NCBI GenBank assembly: GCA_965250025.1
Contig: OZ252283.1
Location: 2,232,001-2,296,000 of the forward strand
From: CBDDLD01 sp965250025
Lineage (GTDB): Bacteria > Bacteroidota > Bacteroidia > Flavobacteriales > Flavobacteriaceae
Direction of reading: 5' to 3'
DNA length: 64,000 bases
Position 1 is the stretch's first letter; every line of letters starts with the position of its first letter. Positions 8,510-17,701 of the stretch are shown in pieces. A program made the position numbers and the translations under genes. The notes below the pieces were generated by a model, which was not told the DNA's origin, made no database searches, and saw only the letters and a list, made by a program, of their open reading frames with translations.

Positions 8510-10420
8510 ATGACAAAAGGAAGTATTAATGTTTCGGTAGAGAATATCTTTCCTCTCATTAAAAAATTCTTATACAGCGATCACGAAATCTTTTTACGTG
8601 AATTGATCAGTAATGCTACTGATGCAACTTTAAAACTTAAACACCTTACCAATATTGGCGATGCTAAAGTTGAATATGGTAACCCTCAGATCGAAGTTAA
8701 AATCGATAAGGACAATAAAAAACTACATATTATCGATCAAGGTTTGGGTATGACAGCTGAAGAAGTTGAAAAATATATCAACCAGGTTGCATTCTCGGGT
8801 GCCGAAGAGTTTTTAGATAAATATAAAGATTCAGCAAAAGACTCTGGAATCATTGGTCATTTTGGGTTGGGATTCTATTCTGCATTTATGGTAGCAGATA
8901 AAGTAGAGATCATTACTAAATCGTACAAGGATGAACCTGCAGCGCATTGGACCTGTGACGGGTCTCCGGAATTCACATTAGAGACTGCTGATAAAACAGA
9001 AAGAGGTACTGAGATTATTCTTCATATCGCTGAAGATTCTACAGAATTTTTAGAAGATAGCCGAATACGTGAATTGTTGCTGAAGTACAACAAGTTCATG
9101 CCTATACCAATTAAGTTTGGTACTAAAGAGGTCAATGATCCTGATTTTACACCTAAAACCATTAAAGGTGAAGACGGTAAAGACACTACAGAGCCACATA
9201 AGCAGATCACTGTAGATGATATTATTAATAATCCGAATCCGGCATGGACTAAACAACCTACGGATTTAAAAGATGAAGATTATAAAAACTTCTACAGAGA
9301 ATTGTATCCTATGCAATTCGAGGAGCCTTTATTCAATATTCATTTGAACGTTGATTATCCGTTCAATCTCACCGGGATCTTATATTTCCCGAAAATGACA
9401 AATGACCTCAACATCCAAAAAGACAGAATACAGCTTTATCAAAATCAGGTATTTGTCACTGATAATGTAGAAGGTATTGTTCCAGAATTCTTAACCATGT
9501 TAAGAGGTGTGATAGATTCACCAGATATTCCTCTTAATGTATCTCGTAGTTATCTGCAAGCCGATGGTAATGTTAAAAAGATATCCTCTTACATTACTCG
9601 TAAGGTAGCCGATAAGTTAAAGTCGTTATTTAATGACAACCGTGAGGATTTTGAAGCTAAATGGGACGATATTAAAATCGTTATTGAATATGGGATGCTT
9701 TCGGAGGAAAAATTCTTTGAAAAGGCAGATGCTTTTGCATTGTATCCTTCTGTAGATGGTAAATACTATACGTATGAAGAATTATATAATAAGATAAAAG
9801 CCAATCAAACAGATAAGGATGATAAATTGGTAATCTTATATGCAGCAAACAAAGATGAGCAACACAGTTATATAGAAGCAGCCAAAGCCAAAGGCTATGA
9901 AGTGCTATTATTAGATTCTCCTATAGTAAGTCACCTTATGCAGAAGTTAGAATCTTCTAAAGAGAATATTTCATTTGCTCGTGTAGATGCCGATCATATT
10001 GATAACCTTATTAAAAAAGAGGACACTACCATTTCTAAGCTAAGTGATGATGAGAAATCTACACTTGATGACCTATTGAAGGATGTTGTACCATCAGAAA
10101 AGTTCATGATTCAATTGGAAGCTATGGATAGTGAAGCTGCTCCATTTATGATTACACAACCTGAGTTTATGCGTCGTATGAAAGAAATGCAAGCTACTGG
10201 AGGCGGCGGTATGTTTGGTATGGGTAATATGCCGGAAATGTACAACTTAGTAGTTAATACTAATCATGATTTGGTAAGCGAAATTTTAAATACCAAAACC
10301 AAGAAAAAGCAAGAGCGTTTAATTAATCAGAGTTTAGATCTGGCTTGCTTATCTCAAGGTTTACTCAAAGGCGAAGCTTTAACAAACTTTATAAAGCGTA
10401 GCTACGAAATGATTAAATAA
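8510..10420 (+). CDS. htpG: molecular chaperone HtpG (Hsp90 family)
   Basis: 636-residue cytosolic ATP-dependent dimeric chaperone. Start set at ATG 8510 (MTKGSINVSVENIFPLIKKF); the in-frame GTG at 8501 only adds three residues. The N-terminal GHKL ATPase shows LRELISNATDA (Mg/ATP Asn and Asp), IDQGLGMTAEEV and GHFGLGFYSAFMV. The middle domain carries the Hsp90 signature region with DIPLNVSRSYLQ and the catalytic-loop Arg. The C-terminal dimerisation domain ends in KRSYEMIK. There is no long charged linker and no MEEVD, as expected for bacteria. Monocistronic, with an unusual upstream hairpin. Confidence 0.97.
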   Translation: MTKGSINVSVENIFPLIKKFLYSDHEIFLRELISNATDATLKLKHLTNIGDAKVEYGNPQIEVKIDKDNKKLHIIDQGLGMTAEEVEKYINQVAFSGAEEFLDKYKDSAKDSGIIGHFGLGFYSAFMVADKVEIITKSYKDEPAAHWTCDGSPEFTLETADKTERGTEIILHIAEDSTEFLEDSRIRELLLKYNKFMPIPIKFGTKEVNDPDFTPKTIKGEDGKDTTEPHKQITVDDIINNPNPAWTKQPTDLKDEDYKNFYRELYPMQFEEPLFNIHLNVDYPFNLTGILYFPKMTNDLNIQKDRIQLYQNQVFVTDNVEGIVPEFLTMLRGVIDSPDIPLNVSRSYLQADGNVKKISSYITRKVADKLKSLFNDNREDFEAKWDDIKIVIEYGMLSEEKFFEKADAFALYPSVDGKYYTYEELYNKIKANQTDKDDKLVILYAANKDEQHSYIEAAKAKGYEVLLLDSPIVSHLMQKLESSKENISFARVDADHIDNLIKKEDTTISKLSDDEKSTLDDLLKDVVPSEKFMIQLEAMDSEAAPFMITQPEFMRRMKEMQATGGGGMFGMGNMPEMYNLVVNTNHDLVSEILNTKTKKKQERLINQSLDLACLSQGLLKGEALTNFIKRSYEMIK

Positions 10421-10447
10421 TGATTTCATTGCTTTATTGATATTTAT

Positions 10448-10476
10448 AAAAAACCACCTTATTTAGGTGGTTTTTT
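10448..10476. terminator. bidirectional intrinsic terminator between htpG and DUF983 gene
   Basis: AAAAAACCACCT / AGGTGGTTTTTT with a 5-base loop. It serves both convergent genes. Confidence 0.85.
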
Positions 10477-10504
10477 ATTACTGTCTAATATTTGATCGAT
10501 GCTA

Positions 10505-10876
10505 TTAAGCATCAGAGCTAACCTCTACCTTTTTATTAGAGAAAAGATATATCCATATGATTCTTGATAGTCGGAAATTTATTGTACTAAATAATAATGC
10601 CGCTATAATAACTCCAAAAAAGGAGGTCAATACAGATAGGCCTAATAAGAAATAACACACTACAAAAGTTGCAATGAATTGAGCAACAGCTAAGCCGTAA
10701 CTTACAAACATAGCTCCAAAGAAAAAACCAGGCTCTCTCTCAAACTTAAAATTGCAGTTTTCACACCTATCATTGATTTGAGGAATCTGAAATAATAATA
10801 AATTTCCTTTCACTCCAAAAATCTTTCCTTTTTTACAATTGGGACATTTTCCTTTTACTATAGAATTCAATAACAT
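10505..10876 (-). CDS. DUF983 family zinc-ribbon membrane protein
   Basis: 123-residue protein with two N-terminal Cys pairs (CPNCKKG at 11-14 and CENCNF at 38-41) that look like a small zinc ribbon, followed by two or three transmembrane helices (about residues 55-105). This arrangement is that of the DUF983 family; its molecular role is not known. It is transcribed convergently with htpG and divergently from the AraC regulator 104 bp away. Confidence 0.82.
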   Translation of the reverse strand: MLLNSIVKGKCPNCKKGKIFGVKGNLLLFQIPQINDRCENCNFKFEREPGFFFGAMFVSYGLAVAQFIATFVVCYFLLGLSVLTSFFGVIIAALLFSTINFRLSRIIWIYLFSNKKVEVSSDA

Positions 10877-10980
10877 ACCTCAGAATTAAAATCATTATAC
10901 AAAATTAATCTTCTATTGCTAATGATCAGTCATACCATATTCGCATTTTTTTGTACTTTTAAGACATTTAGACGCATTTC

Positions 10981-11862
10981 ATGAAAATCATTCCTGTTTT
11001 AAACATCCAGCAATTTGAGCAGCATGTGTCCATGTCTGATTTTTATAGCAATGATCTTAGCAGTCACTTAGAAAAAAACAAAGATCTTTTTCACAAACCA
11101 CATAAACACGATTTCTTTCTATGTGTCATTTTCTCCAAAGGTTCAGGAGTACACGAAGTGGATTTCAACAGGTATATTGTGGCACCGGGAGCTGTATATT
11201 TCTTAAGACCGGGACAAACACACTACTGGAAGTTTGACACCCAGCCAGAAGGCTATATTTTTTTTCATACTAAGGATTTTTATGAGACTTTCTTTTCTAT
11301 CAGTAAGCTCGAACAATTTCCTTTTTATTTTTCTCATAAAAACACCCCATCCTTAAACCTAAGTTTAAGTGCTACTATAGCTATAGCATCAAAATTTAAA
11401 AGTTTGAATGACGAATACCATAAAAACCTGCCTTACAAAAAGCAAAAACTATCAAGCTTGGTAAATATGATCTATATTGATCTGGCCAGGTACTACAGTA
11501 CAATTGAATCAGATCGATACAATATTTCCTCTACTTACATAACCATTCTCAGAGCTTTAGAGAAGACTATCGAAATACACTACAAGACACAAAAATCAGC
11601 CAAATTCTATGCTGATGAATTAAACATTACACCAAAACACCTAAATAGAGTCATAAAAACAACACTGGGAAAAACTACAACAGACCTGATAACAGAGCGT
11701 GTCATTCTGGAATCAAAACGTTTAATTGTACATTCGGATAATGCCCTATTTGCTATTTCTGAAATCCTAGGTTATGATGACTATGCTTATTTTTCAAGAG
11801 TTTTTAAATTAAAAACGAATACCACACCCTTGGAATTCAAGAAAAGCTATCAACAAAAGTAA
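10981..11862 (+). CDS. AraC family transcriptional regulator
   Basis: 293-residue DNA-binding protein. An N-terminal cupin-like sensor (HKPHKHDFFLCVIFSKG and APGAVYFLRPGQTHYW, about 38-82) is followed by a two-helix-turn-helix AraC domain at about 195-290 (KFYADELNITPKHLNRVIK, then FAISEILGYDDYAYFSRVFK). Proteins of this build bind a ligand in the cupin and activate nearby operons. The next gene in the same direction is the PhoX-like lipoprotein 200 bp away, followed by the di-haem peroxidase, so those are its most likely targets; that link is inference. ATG 10981 is the only reasonable start. Confidence 0.88.
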   Translation: MKIIPVLNIQQFEQHVSMSDFYSNDLSSHLEKNKDLFHKPHKHDFFLCVIFSKGSGVHEVDFNRYIVAPGAVYFLRPGQTHYWKFDTQPEGYIFFHTKDFYETFFSISKLEQFPFYFSHKNTPSLNLSLSATIAIASKFKSLNDEYHKNLPYKKQKLSSLVNMIYIDLARYYSTIESDRYNISSTYITILRALEKTIEIHYKTQKSAKFYADELNITPKHLNRVIKTTLGKTTTDLITERVILESKRLIVHSDNALFAISEILGYDDYAYFSRVFKLKTNTTPLEFKKSYQQK

Positions 11863-12019
11863 TTGCTTTTCAGAAAGAAATTCTGATCAGAAAATGTTGA
11901 AAAAAGCCTTATTCAGACTAATTCCAATTATTAATTTTCAATTAACATCTTAACATAAGGATAAACTTTTGGTAATTAAAACGCATTAATCCATTAACAT
12001 CAAAAGCATGCTTGCTTGG

Positions 12020-12027
12020 TAATTTTG
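12020..12027 (+). promoter_or_regulatory. candidate flavobacterial -7 box for PhoX-like gene
   Basis: TAATTTTG matches the Bacteroidota -7 consensus TAnnTTTG 34 bp before the ATG. No clean TTG is visible at -33, so the call is weak. Confidence 0.3.
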
Positions 12028-12061
12028 ATCTCATTATTAAACCAATTACAAAACAAGCATT

Positions 12062-13600
12062 ATGATCAATTTGAAAAAACTTATACTACCAATAGCTATG
12101 GTATGTACTTTAGGTCTAACATTCACAGCATGTGAAGATGGAGAAGATGGAAGAAACGGTATAGATGGTGTTGATGGACAAGACGGACAGGACGGGCAAG
12201 ATTTTGAACCTGAGCCAACCATGTTTTCTAACAAATCTAGTTTCCCTCCATTAGTAGCTATAGATCCACAATTTAATTATGTAGAAGCTTATTCTTTAAT
12301 AAGTACTCCTGATGTTATCGGAGATTCTAACTTTCAATTAGCTGGTTCTGCTGACGGTGCTGGTTTTTTAACTGATAATGATGGTTATATATATGTGGTA
12401 AATTGTGAAGACAGTTATGCCGTTGCCAGAATCCGATTGGACGAAAACCTAACGCCGGTTTCGGGAGACTACCTGTTAAACTCAGGTGTTGGTGATTTTG
12501 CAAGACAATGTTCAGGAACCATGTTTGAAGCAGACATCCATGGTGGTTCTCAGGACATCTTTTTATCCGCTTCAGAAAGTATTAACTATGATGTTAAAGG
12601 AATTGACCCTAGAACGACTACGCCTACGCCAACTGCTGACTTTGGACTAGATGCTTTAGGAGAATTCTCATGGGAAAACGCAGTACCATTACCTCAAGGG
12701 GCTTATTCTGGCAGTACCGTAATTATAGGTGGTGATGACGATTCTAGTGGATCTCAAGGTCAGGTTACCATGTATCTATCTAACAGCGGCGATGCCGATT
12801 TAACAGGTGGTAGTATTTATGTTATGCGTTTCAAGCAAGTATCTAATGGTTCCGGTGGTGTTCAAAATGTTGCACCTAATACTATATACAGTGAAGCTAA
12901 CTTAGATTTTGGAAGCACTTATGATGTGGAATTTGTTCAGATACCAAATGGTAGTAGTTTAACCAAAAACGAAATGGAAACTGCCTGTACTAATGTTTAT
13001 GCTTCTCAGTTTATGAGAGTTGAAGACGTTGATTATCAAAAAGGATCTGATGCCAATGGTAGAAATGTATACTTTGCTGTAACTGGTAGAGGTCCAGGAC
13101 AAGGTACTTATAACGATTGGGGAACTGTTTATAAACTAGAATTAGACGCTAATAACCCATTGGAAGGTCAATTAACACAAATTGTTAGTGGTAATACCAA
13201 TACCAATAATATGGACGGTAACTTACCAGAATTACAAAGTCCTGATAACATTACTGTAACTGAGAATTTTGTTTACATTCAGGAAGATCCTAATTCATTT
13301 AGCAGAGGGCATGCCGCATACATCTATCAATCAGACTTACAAGGTAATAACATTGCTAAAGTATTAGAATTGGTTGTAAGACAAGATTTGGCTGAAGATA
13401 ACAGTACAGGTCTTAGCGGTGAGTTTGGTTCTTTAGTAGATATTTCTGATAAGGTTGGCGTTCCTGGAACATTCTTATTAGCATTACAACCACATTACTG
13501 GAGAAATGATGATTTCCAAAATTTAGACGGCCATACCAATACGGTATATGAAGACAACCAATCTTCTCAAATCGTCATATTAAGAGGACTTCCTAGATAG
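12062..13600 (+). CDS. PhoX/DUF839-like lipoprotein with a collagen-like Gly-X-Asp linker
   Basis: 512-residue lipoprotein. The signal peptide ends in TFTAC with the lipidated Cys at 24. It is followed at once by an acidic Gly-X-Asp tract of about seven triplets (residues 25-47). An acidic stretch after the Cys is what surface-export signals look like in Bacteroidota. The rest resembles the PhoX/DUF839 beta-propeller family (FMRVEDVDY; SPDNITVTENFVYIQED), whose founding member is a Ca/Fe phosphatase; catalytic ligands were not verified, so phosphatase activity is unproven. It probably forms a unit with the di-haem peroxidase 77 bp downstream despite a hairpin between them. Confidence 0.65.
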   Translation: MINLKKLILPIAMVCTLGLTFTACEDGEDGRNGIDGVDGQDGQDGQDFEPEPTMFSNKSSFPPLVAIDPQFNYVEAYSLISTPDVIGDSNFQLAGSADGAGFLTDNDGYIYVVNCEDSYAVARIRLDENLTPVSGDYLLNSGVGDFARQCSGTMFEADIHGGSQDIFLSASESINYDVKGIDPRTTTPTPTADFGLDALGEFSWENAVPLPQGAYSGSTVIIGGDDDSSGSQGQVTMYLSNSGDADLTGGSIYVMRFKQVSNGSGGVQNVAPNTIYSEANLDFGSTYDVEFVQIPNGSSLTKNEMETACTNVYASQFMRVEDVDYQKGSDANGRNVYFAVTGRGPGQGTYNDWGTVYKLELDANNPLEGQLTQIVSGNTNTNNMDGNLPELQSPDNITVTENFVYIQEDPNSFSRGHAAYIYQSDLQGNNIAKVLELVVRQDLAEDNSTGLSGEFGSLVDISDKVGVPGTFLLALQPHYWRNDDFQNLDGHTNTVYEDNQSSQIVILRGLPR

Positions 13601-13621
13601 TTCTAACAGATAACAACCATA

Positions 13622-13660
13622 AAAAAGATCTTCATTTAAAAAAATGAAGATTCTTTTTTA
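13622..13660 (+). terminator. intrinsic terminator or attenuating hairpin after PhoX-like gene
   Basis: AGATCTTCATTT / AAATGAAGATTCT (one bulged base) with a T run, 22 bp after the stop and 18 bp before the next start. It may partly separate expression of the pair. Confidence 0.7.
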
Positions 13661-13677
13661 TTTATACAACTCAAGGC

Positions 13678-15489
13678 ATGAAAAAACAACTATTCTTTTT
13701 ATTCACACTTCTATTTATAACGACATCCTGCAAAAAGCAACAAGACCAAACGACTGCAGTATTAGATTGGAATACTGCTCAGAACTATTATTTAGAACAT
13801 TTGGATGACACTATACGGCTATTGGAAGAATTAAAAAATGTTGGCGCCAAGAGTGATAAGGCTAAACCGCTTTTTAAAACTGCCAGAATTGCATTCAAAC
13901 AGTGCGAACCTTATGCTTCTTACCTGAACCCTGCCGTTGGACATCGTGTTAATGGCCCTGCCCTTCCGGTATTTAAAGAAGATAATAATAAGATTCTAAA
14001 ACCTGTTGGCCTACAAAAAATAGAAGAAAGCATTTACGAGGGTGAGACTTCCGCTGCCGATTTTGATATGGAGGTCAGCATTACTATTGGCATGCTAAAA
14101 ACACTACGAAAAGGTTTAGTAAAACGAAAATTAAACCCTCAACGTTTTTTTATTGCCACACACCAACAGTTATTTCGGATCATCAGTTTAGCCATTTCCG
14201 GTTTTGATACGCCTGTTAGCCAATTGGGTATTAACGAAAGTGCCATCTCTTTAGAAAGTCTGGATACCATATACCAATACACCATACAGCATATCATACA
14301 GGAAAAGGATAAGGAACTGGATAGCCGATTTCAAAAACATATTTCTGAAGCTGTTTCGTATATCCAAAAGCATCAAGACTTTGACTCCTTTGACCGTTTT
14401 ACATTTATCCGTGATTATATGAATCCGATCACCAGAGATTGGGTAGCTATACGAAAAACATCAGAATTGTGGGAAGGCGTAAATACACAACCTTTCAATT
14501 ACGATGCTGAAACTTTTTTTGATGATGACGCTTTTAATGTGGCGTATTTTACTCCCGGAGTAAACCTGAACCCAACGGAACAGCAAATACAACTGGGTAA
14601 AAAGTTATTCTTTGAACCAAAATTATCTGCAAAAGGTACCATGGCATGTGCTACCTGTCATATTCCGGAAAAAGGTTATGCGGATGGCGTGGCTCTTAAC
14701 TTGGATAATGCCGGAAATCCGCTTCAGAGAAATACGCCTACGCTCATCAATTCGGTATTCCAGCAGAGCTTCTTTTTAGATGGTCGTGCTAACGATTTGT
14801 TAGATCAAATTTCAGCGGTATTTACCAACGATAAAGAATTTGACACCAATGTTCACCAGTTTTCTACTGCGATTTTACAAGACAGTAGCTATGTGGACTT
14901 ATTCAATAAAGCCTACGGTGGTCTGTCACAACGTAACACCGAAGTCATAAAAGCCATTTCTTCTTACGTCTCTACGCTTAATGGATTTAATTCTAAATTT
15001 GATCGTAACATCAGAGGTGAAGAAAATACATTTACAGCACAAGAAAAACTAGGTTTTAATCTCTACATGGGTAAAGCCCTTTGTGCTACTTGTCATTTTA
15101 TTCCACTGACCAATGGTACAGTGCCACCCTTCTTTAGTGAAACCGAAAAAGAAGTTATTGGTGTTCCTGAAACGGCTGAAAATAAAGCATTAGATGACGA
15201 TCTAGGGTTTTACTGGCGGTATAATGAAGCATTACATAAAGGCATGTTCAAAACTCCAACCATAAGAAATGCTGCCCTCACAGCACCATATATGCATAAC
15301 GGCGTCTATAATACACTTGATGAAGTTATGAACTTCTACAACCTTGGCGGCGGAGGTGGCTTAGGCTTTGATTTGGAATTCCAAACCCTGCCATTCGATA
15401 ATTTACAGCTCACTGACGAAGAGTTGGATGCTTTGGTCGCCTTTGTAAAAACGCTTACGGATGATAAGGTGGATGATGTACTCTATTGA
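13678..15489 (+). CDS. imelysin-like / di-haem cytochrome c peroxidase lipoprotein
   Basis: 603-residue lipoprotein (lipobox TTSC, Cys17) with two halves. Residues about 25-280 are helical and imelysin-like: NGPALP followed by PVGLQKIEESIYEG, the place of the imelysin GxHxxE motif with Gln in place of His. Residues about 285-600 are a MauG/CcpA-type di-haem peroxidase with two CATCH haem sites (324-328 and 469-473) and a distal APYMHNGVYNTLDEVMNFY segment supplying a Met or His ligand. It acts in the periplasm or on the cell surface, reducing peroxides or oxidising a protein partner. This fused layout recurs in Bacteroidota. Pairing with the PhoX-like protein suggests a metal- or phosphate-linked role. 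Confidence 0.8.
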   Translation: MKKQLFFLFTLLFITTSCKKQQDQTTAVLDWNTAQNYYLEHLDDTIRLLEELKNVGAKSDKAKPLFKTARIAFKQCEPYASYLNPAVGHRVNGPALPVFKEDNNKILKPVGLQKIEESIYEGETSAADFDMEVSITIGMLKTLRKGLVKRKLNPQRFFIATHQQLFRIISLAISGFDTPVSQLGINESAISLESLDTIYQYTIQHIIQEKDKELDSRFQKHISEAVSYIQKHQDFDSFDRFTFIRDYMNPITRDWVAIRKTSELWEGVNTQPFNYDAETFFDDDAFNVAYFTPGVNLNPTEQQIQLGKKLFFEPKLSAKGTMACATCHIPEKGYADGVALNLDNAGNPLQRNTPTLINSVFQQSFFLDGRANDLLDQISAVFTNDKEFDTNVHQFSTAILQDSSYVDLFNKAYGGLSQRNTEVIKAISSYVSTLNGFNSKFDRNIRGEENTFTAQEKLGFNLYMGKALCATCHFIPLTNGTVPPFFSETEKEVIGVPETAENKALDDDLGFYWRYNEALHKGMFKTPTIRNAALTAPYMHNGVYNTLDEVMNFYNLGGGGGLGFDLEFQTLPFDNLQLTDEELDALVAFVKTLTDDKVDDVLY

Positions 15490-15568
15490 TTTTTGTGCAT
15501 TGTAAAACAGAATAAGTGTCTGAGTTTCTTTTTTAACTTACTTTTGTTCCATCTAATCAAGCTATCAG

Positions 15569-15964
15569 ATGACGGCAATAAATCATAACCTCAACACTTT
15601 TAGAACGCTGTTTTTAGTCAAAGGCATTTTAACGCTTTGCTTTTCGATATTCTTTATGATCTATATCGGTATGGGATTTGTATTTACAGTGCTTTTTGCA
15701 CTTCAACCCGATGAAGCACCTTTCAATCCCGGGATCATATTCATAATCTTTGGCAGCATTGGTATAATCGTTACCATTACTTTGGGGGTTTTTACACTTA
15801 TAGCATCGAAATATCTGAAAGAAGTTCGTAACTATAATTTCATCTTTGTTATGGCTGCAATTAATGCACTTACAGGAATTTTAGGTATTCTCCTATGTGT
15901 CTTTACATTAATAGAACTCAATAAGCCGGAAATAAAAGCGCTATTTGAAAAAAAGCATCTATGA
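15569..15964 (+). CDS. small integral membrane protein, unknown function
   Basis: 131-residue protein with three or four hydrophobic helices (about 15-45, 52-80, 88-118) and no recognised motif. The stop codon lies inside a terminator hairpin, so the transcript ends almost at the end of the reading frame. It lies 79 bp after the di-haem peroxidase in the same direction and could be cotranscribed with it. I do not recognise the family. Confidence 0.7.
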   Translation: MTAINHNLNTFRTLFLVKGILTLCFSIFFMIYIGMGFVFTVLFALQPDEAPFNPGIIFIIFGSIGIIVTITLGVFTLIASKYLKEVRNYNFIFVMAAINALTGILGILLCVFTLIELNKPEIKALFEKKHL

Positions 15965-15984
15965 TTAAAAATCACAGATGCTTT
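15952..15984. terminator. terminator overlapping the stop codon of the membrane protein
   Basis: AAAGCATCT / AGATGCTTT with short internal mismatches, between two convergent genes. The left arm is coding (last codons and stop). Confidence 0.65.
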
Positions 15985-15999
15985 AAAATCATTTGTTTT

Positions 16000-17187
16000 T
16001 TAGGGGTTTTTGTCGGGCTTTAAAGTGATGGTATCTTTTCCCAACCCCATTAAACCATTCACCAATTGAATATTGATTGTATTTGCGGTATTATCGAGAT
16101 GCTCACCAACAACTAGCATTTTGTCAAATTGCTCTTTCCTTTCACCTGGTTTTATAACGGTTTCCACCTCACCATGAAAAAATGCTGAATCGTAGCCTTT
16201 TGTAATTAGTTTATAAGGCGTTTCAGGTTGAAAGAAATAAAGGGTAGAATACTCCGACATTACTTTAAACGTTTTAAAATCTTCCGTAAAATTATATAGG
16301 AAATATTTACTGTTGAAATCAATGATCTTATTATTTGCACCTATTTCTCCTAATTCCACTTTAGTAAATTCAGAATTTAGAAGTGAATTGTTTAGACGCC
16401 CTATGGTTACCGCTTTAGTGTTTGCAAAATTGTAGCTTCCGCCATTAACAGCTTCTGCTTTGAAGTAACCATTATCAACATCAAAACTGTTCAACCCATG
16501 CCCCAAGGTTTTAAATTTTAGCTTGGAATTTCTACTATTAATGGTAGCCCGGTTTTCGAAATCATCCTTAAATACAATTTCTGAGTTTTCTATCGTTCCT
16601 CTGACATGTACATGCTTTGGTATTTCAATAACCATTCTTGCCATACTAATCTTTTGATTCTTTTTTTGCCTCTTGGTATAGCCTTTAATATTGTTTTTAA
16701 TGTAATAGTTATGTAAACGCTGTGCATCTGTCAAATTCATCTGAGCAATAACAGAGTCTAATGATTTTTTAGTTATCATTTTAGTTACTTTAGCCGTGTC
16801 TGTTTCTCTAAACAACTCTCCTATCAAATTATGCTGTATCGCATAATGATTGATGTAAAAAGGAGACTTACTTTTTGCTGTAAATGTTATTTTATTGCCT
16901 TCTTTATTCCCTACAACTCGTAATCGATTTAATAAATATCTTATATGTCTTTTTTTTTGGTTCTTAAATGCCATGGTATAAGAAATATGCACTTTATCAT
17001 CTGATGATGTTTTTATTTGAGTTGTTGTACTATTCAGATCCAAGACTAACGCTGTGTAAGCATCTGTTGTAAAACTCTCTTCATAAACCGTATGTATTTC
17101 ATCCATCTCAAGATCAGAAAACTTTTGTCCATGCATTACTTGTACTGTGATGAAGAGCACAAATATTGCTTTAAAATGTATTTTCAT
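16000..17187 (-). CDS. secreted protein of an ECF sigma operon, unknown function
   Basis: 395-residue protein with a signal peptide (FKAIFVLFITVQVMHGQ). The mature part is beta-rich with many short strands (about residues 190-330), reminiscent of the repetitive DUF4097-type beta-helix, but I cannot confirm the family. Its start overlaps the end of the upstream putative anti-sigma gene by 17 bp, as that gene overlaps the sigma gene, so the three form one tightly coupled unit. In such operons the third gene is often the envelope-stress effector; that role is inference. Confidence 0.7.
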   Translation of the reverse strand: MKIHFKAIFVLFITVQVMHGQKFSDLEMDEIHTVYEESFTTDAYTALVLDLNSTTTQIKTSSDDKVHISYTMAFKNQKKRHIRYLLNRLRVVGNKEGNKITFTAKSKSPFYINHYAIQHNLIGELFRETDTAKVTKMITKKSLDSVIAQMNLTDAQRLHNYYIKNNIKGYTKRQKKNQKISMARMVIEIPKHVHVRGTIENSEIVFKDDFENRATINSRNSKLKFKTLGHGLNSFDVDNGYFKAEAVNGGSYNFANTKAVTIGRLNNSLLNSEFTKVELGEIGANNKIIDFNSKYFLYNFTEDFKTFKVMSEYSTLYFFQPETPYKLITKGYDSAFFHGEVETVIKPGERKEQFDKMLVVGEHLDNTANTINIQLVNGLMGLGKDTITLKPDKNP

Positions 17188-17701
17188 AATGTTCGTTATT
17201 TTGATTTAATATTTTAATATGTTCTTGTATGTCTTTTAAGATTTGAAGTCGTGTCTGCAGATTATTAACCAGCGCTTCCACTATTAGAACATTATTGGCA
17301 TCTTCTTCAAATTGGATTGAGATGGTTTTATAATCGGCATCCAACTCATCTAGCTTTTGCTGAAATCGTGAAACCAATGAAGAATCCTTGGCTACAGCTA
17401 TAAAATTTTGCCATTCGGTTTGTATCGCCTTCAAATACCCTTCTTCCGTTGCTTTTACTTGCGCTATTAGCATCAATTCTATGTCGTCTTCATCGGTTTT
17501 TTGATTGTCATACAACAATTGGTATCCAACAGATAATAACAATAGTACAACAGCGGCAACCTTTAGCCAGTAATAAACATTGTTCTTGGTCTTTTTACGA
17601 TCTCTGAGTTTTTTCAAAAATGCTTCTCTATGACCTTCCGGGAGCGTCTTCAAGTCTGAAGTAACTTCCTTATCGAACAACTTCCTAATATCTTGTTTCA
17701 T
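17171..17701 (-). CDS. putative anti-sigma factor (single-pass membrane protein)
   Basis: 176-residue protein. A charged cytosolic N-terminus (1-40, with KTLPEGHREAFLKKLRDRKK) is followed by one transmembrane helix (about 43-62, YYWLKVAAVVLLLLSVGYQL). The rest is a helical periplasmic domain, largely coiled-coil, with no catalytic motif. Position directly after an ECF sigma gene with a 17-bp overlap makes a sigma-binding membrane anchor the best reading. No canonical zinc anti-sigma motif (HxxxCxxC) is present, so the fold is not one of the well-known classes. Confidence 0.6.
   Translation of the reverse strand: MKQDIRKLFDKEVTSDLKTLPEGHREAFLKKLRDRKKTKNNVYYWLKVAAVVLLLLSVGYQLLYDNQKTDEDDIELMLIAQVKATEEGYLKAIQTEWQNFIAVAKDSSLVSRFQQKLDELDADYKTISIQFEEDANNVLIVEALVNNLQTRLQILKDIQEHIKILNQNNEHYENTF

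Noticed and set aside
12046..12234. Minus-strand ORF rich in Ser/Pro over the Gly-X-Asp tract
   Set aside because: It is the complement of the collagen-like coding repeat.
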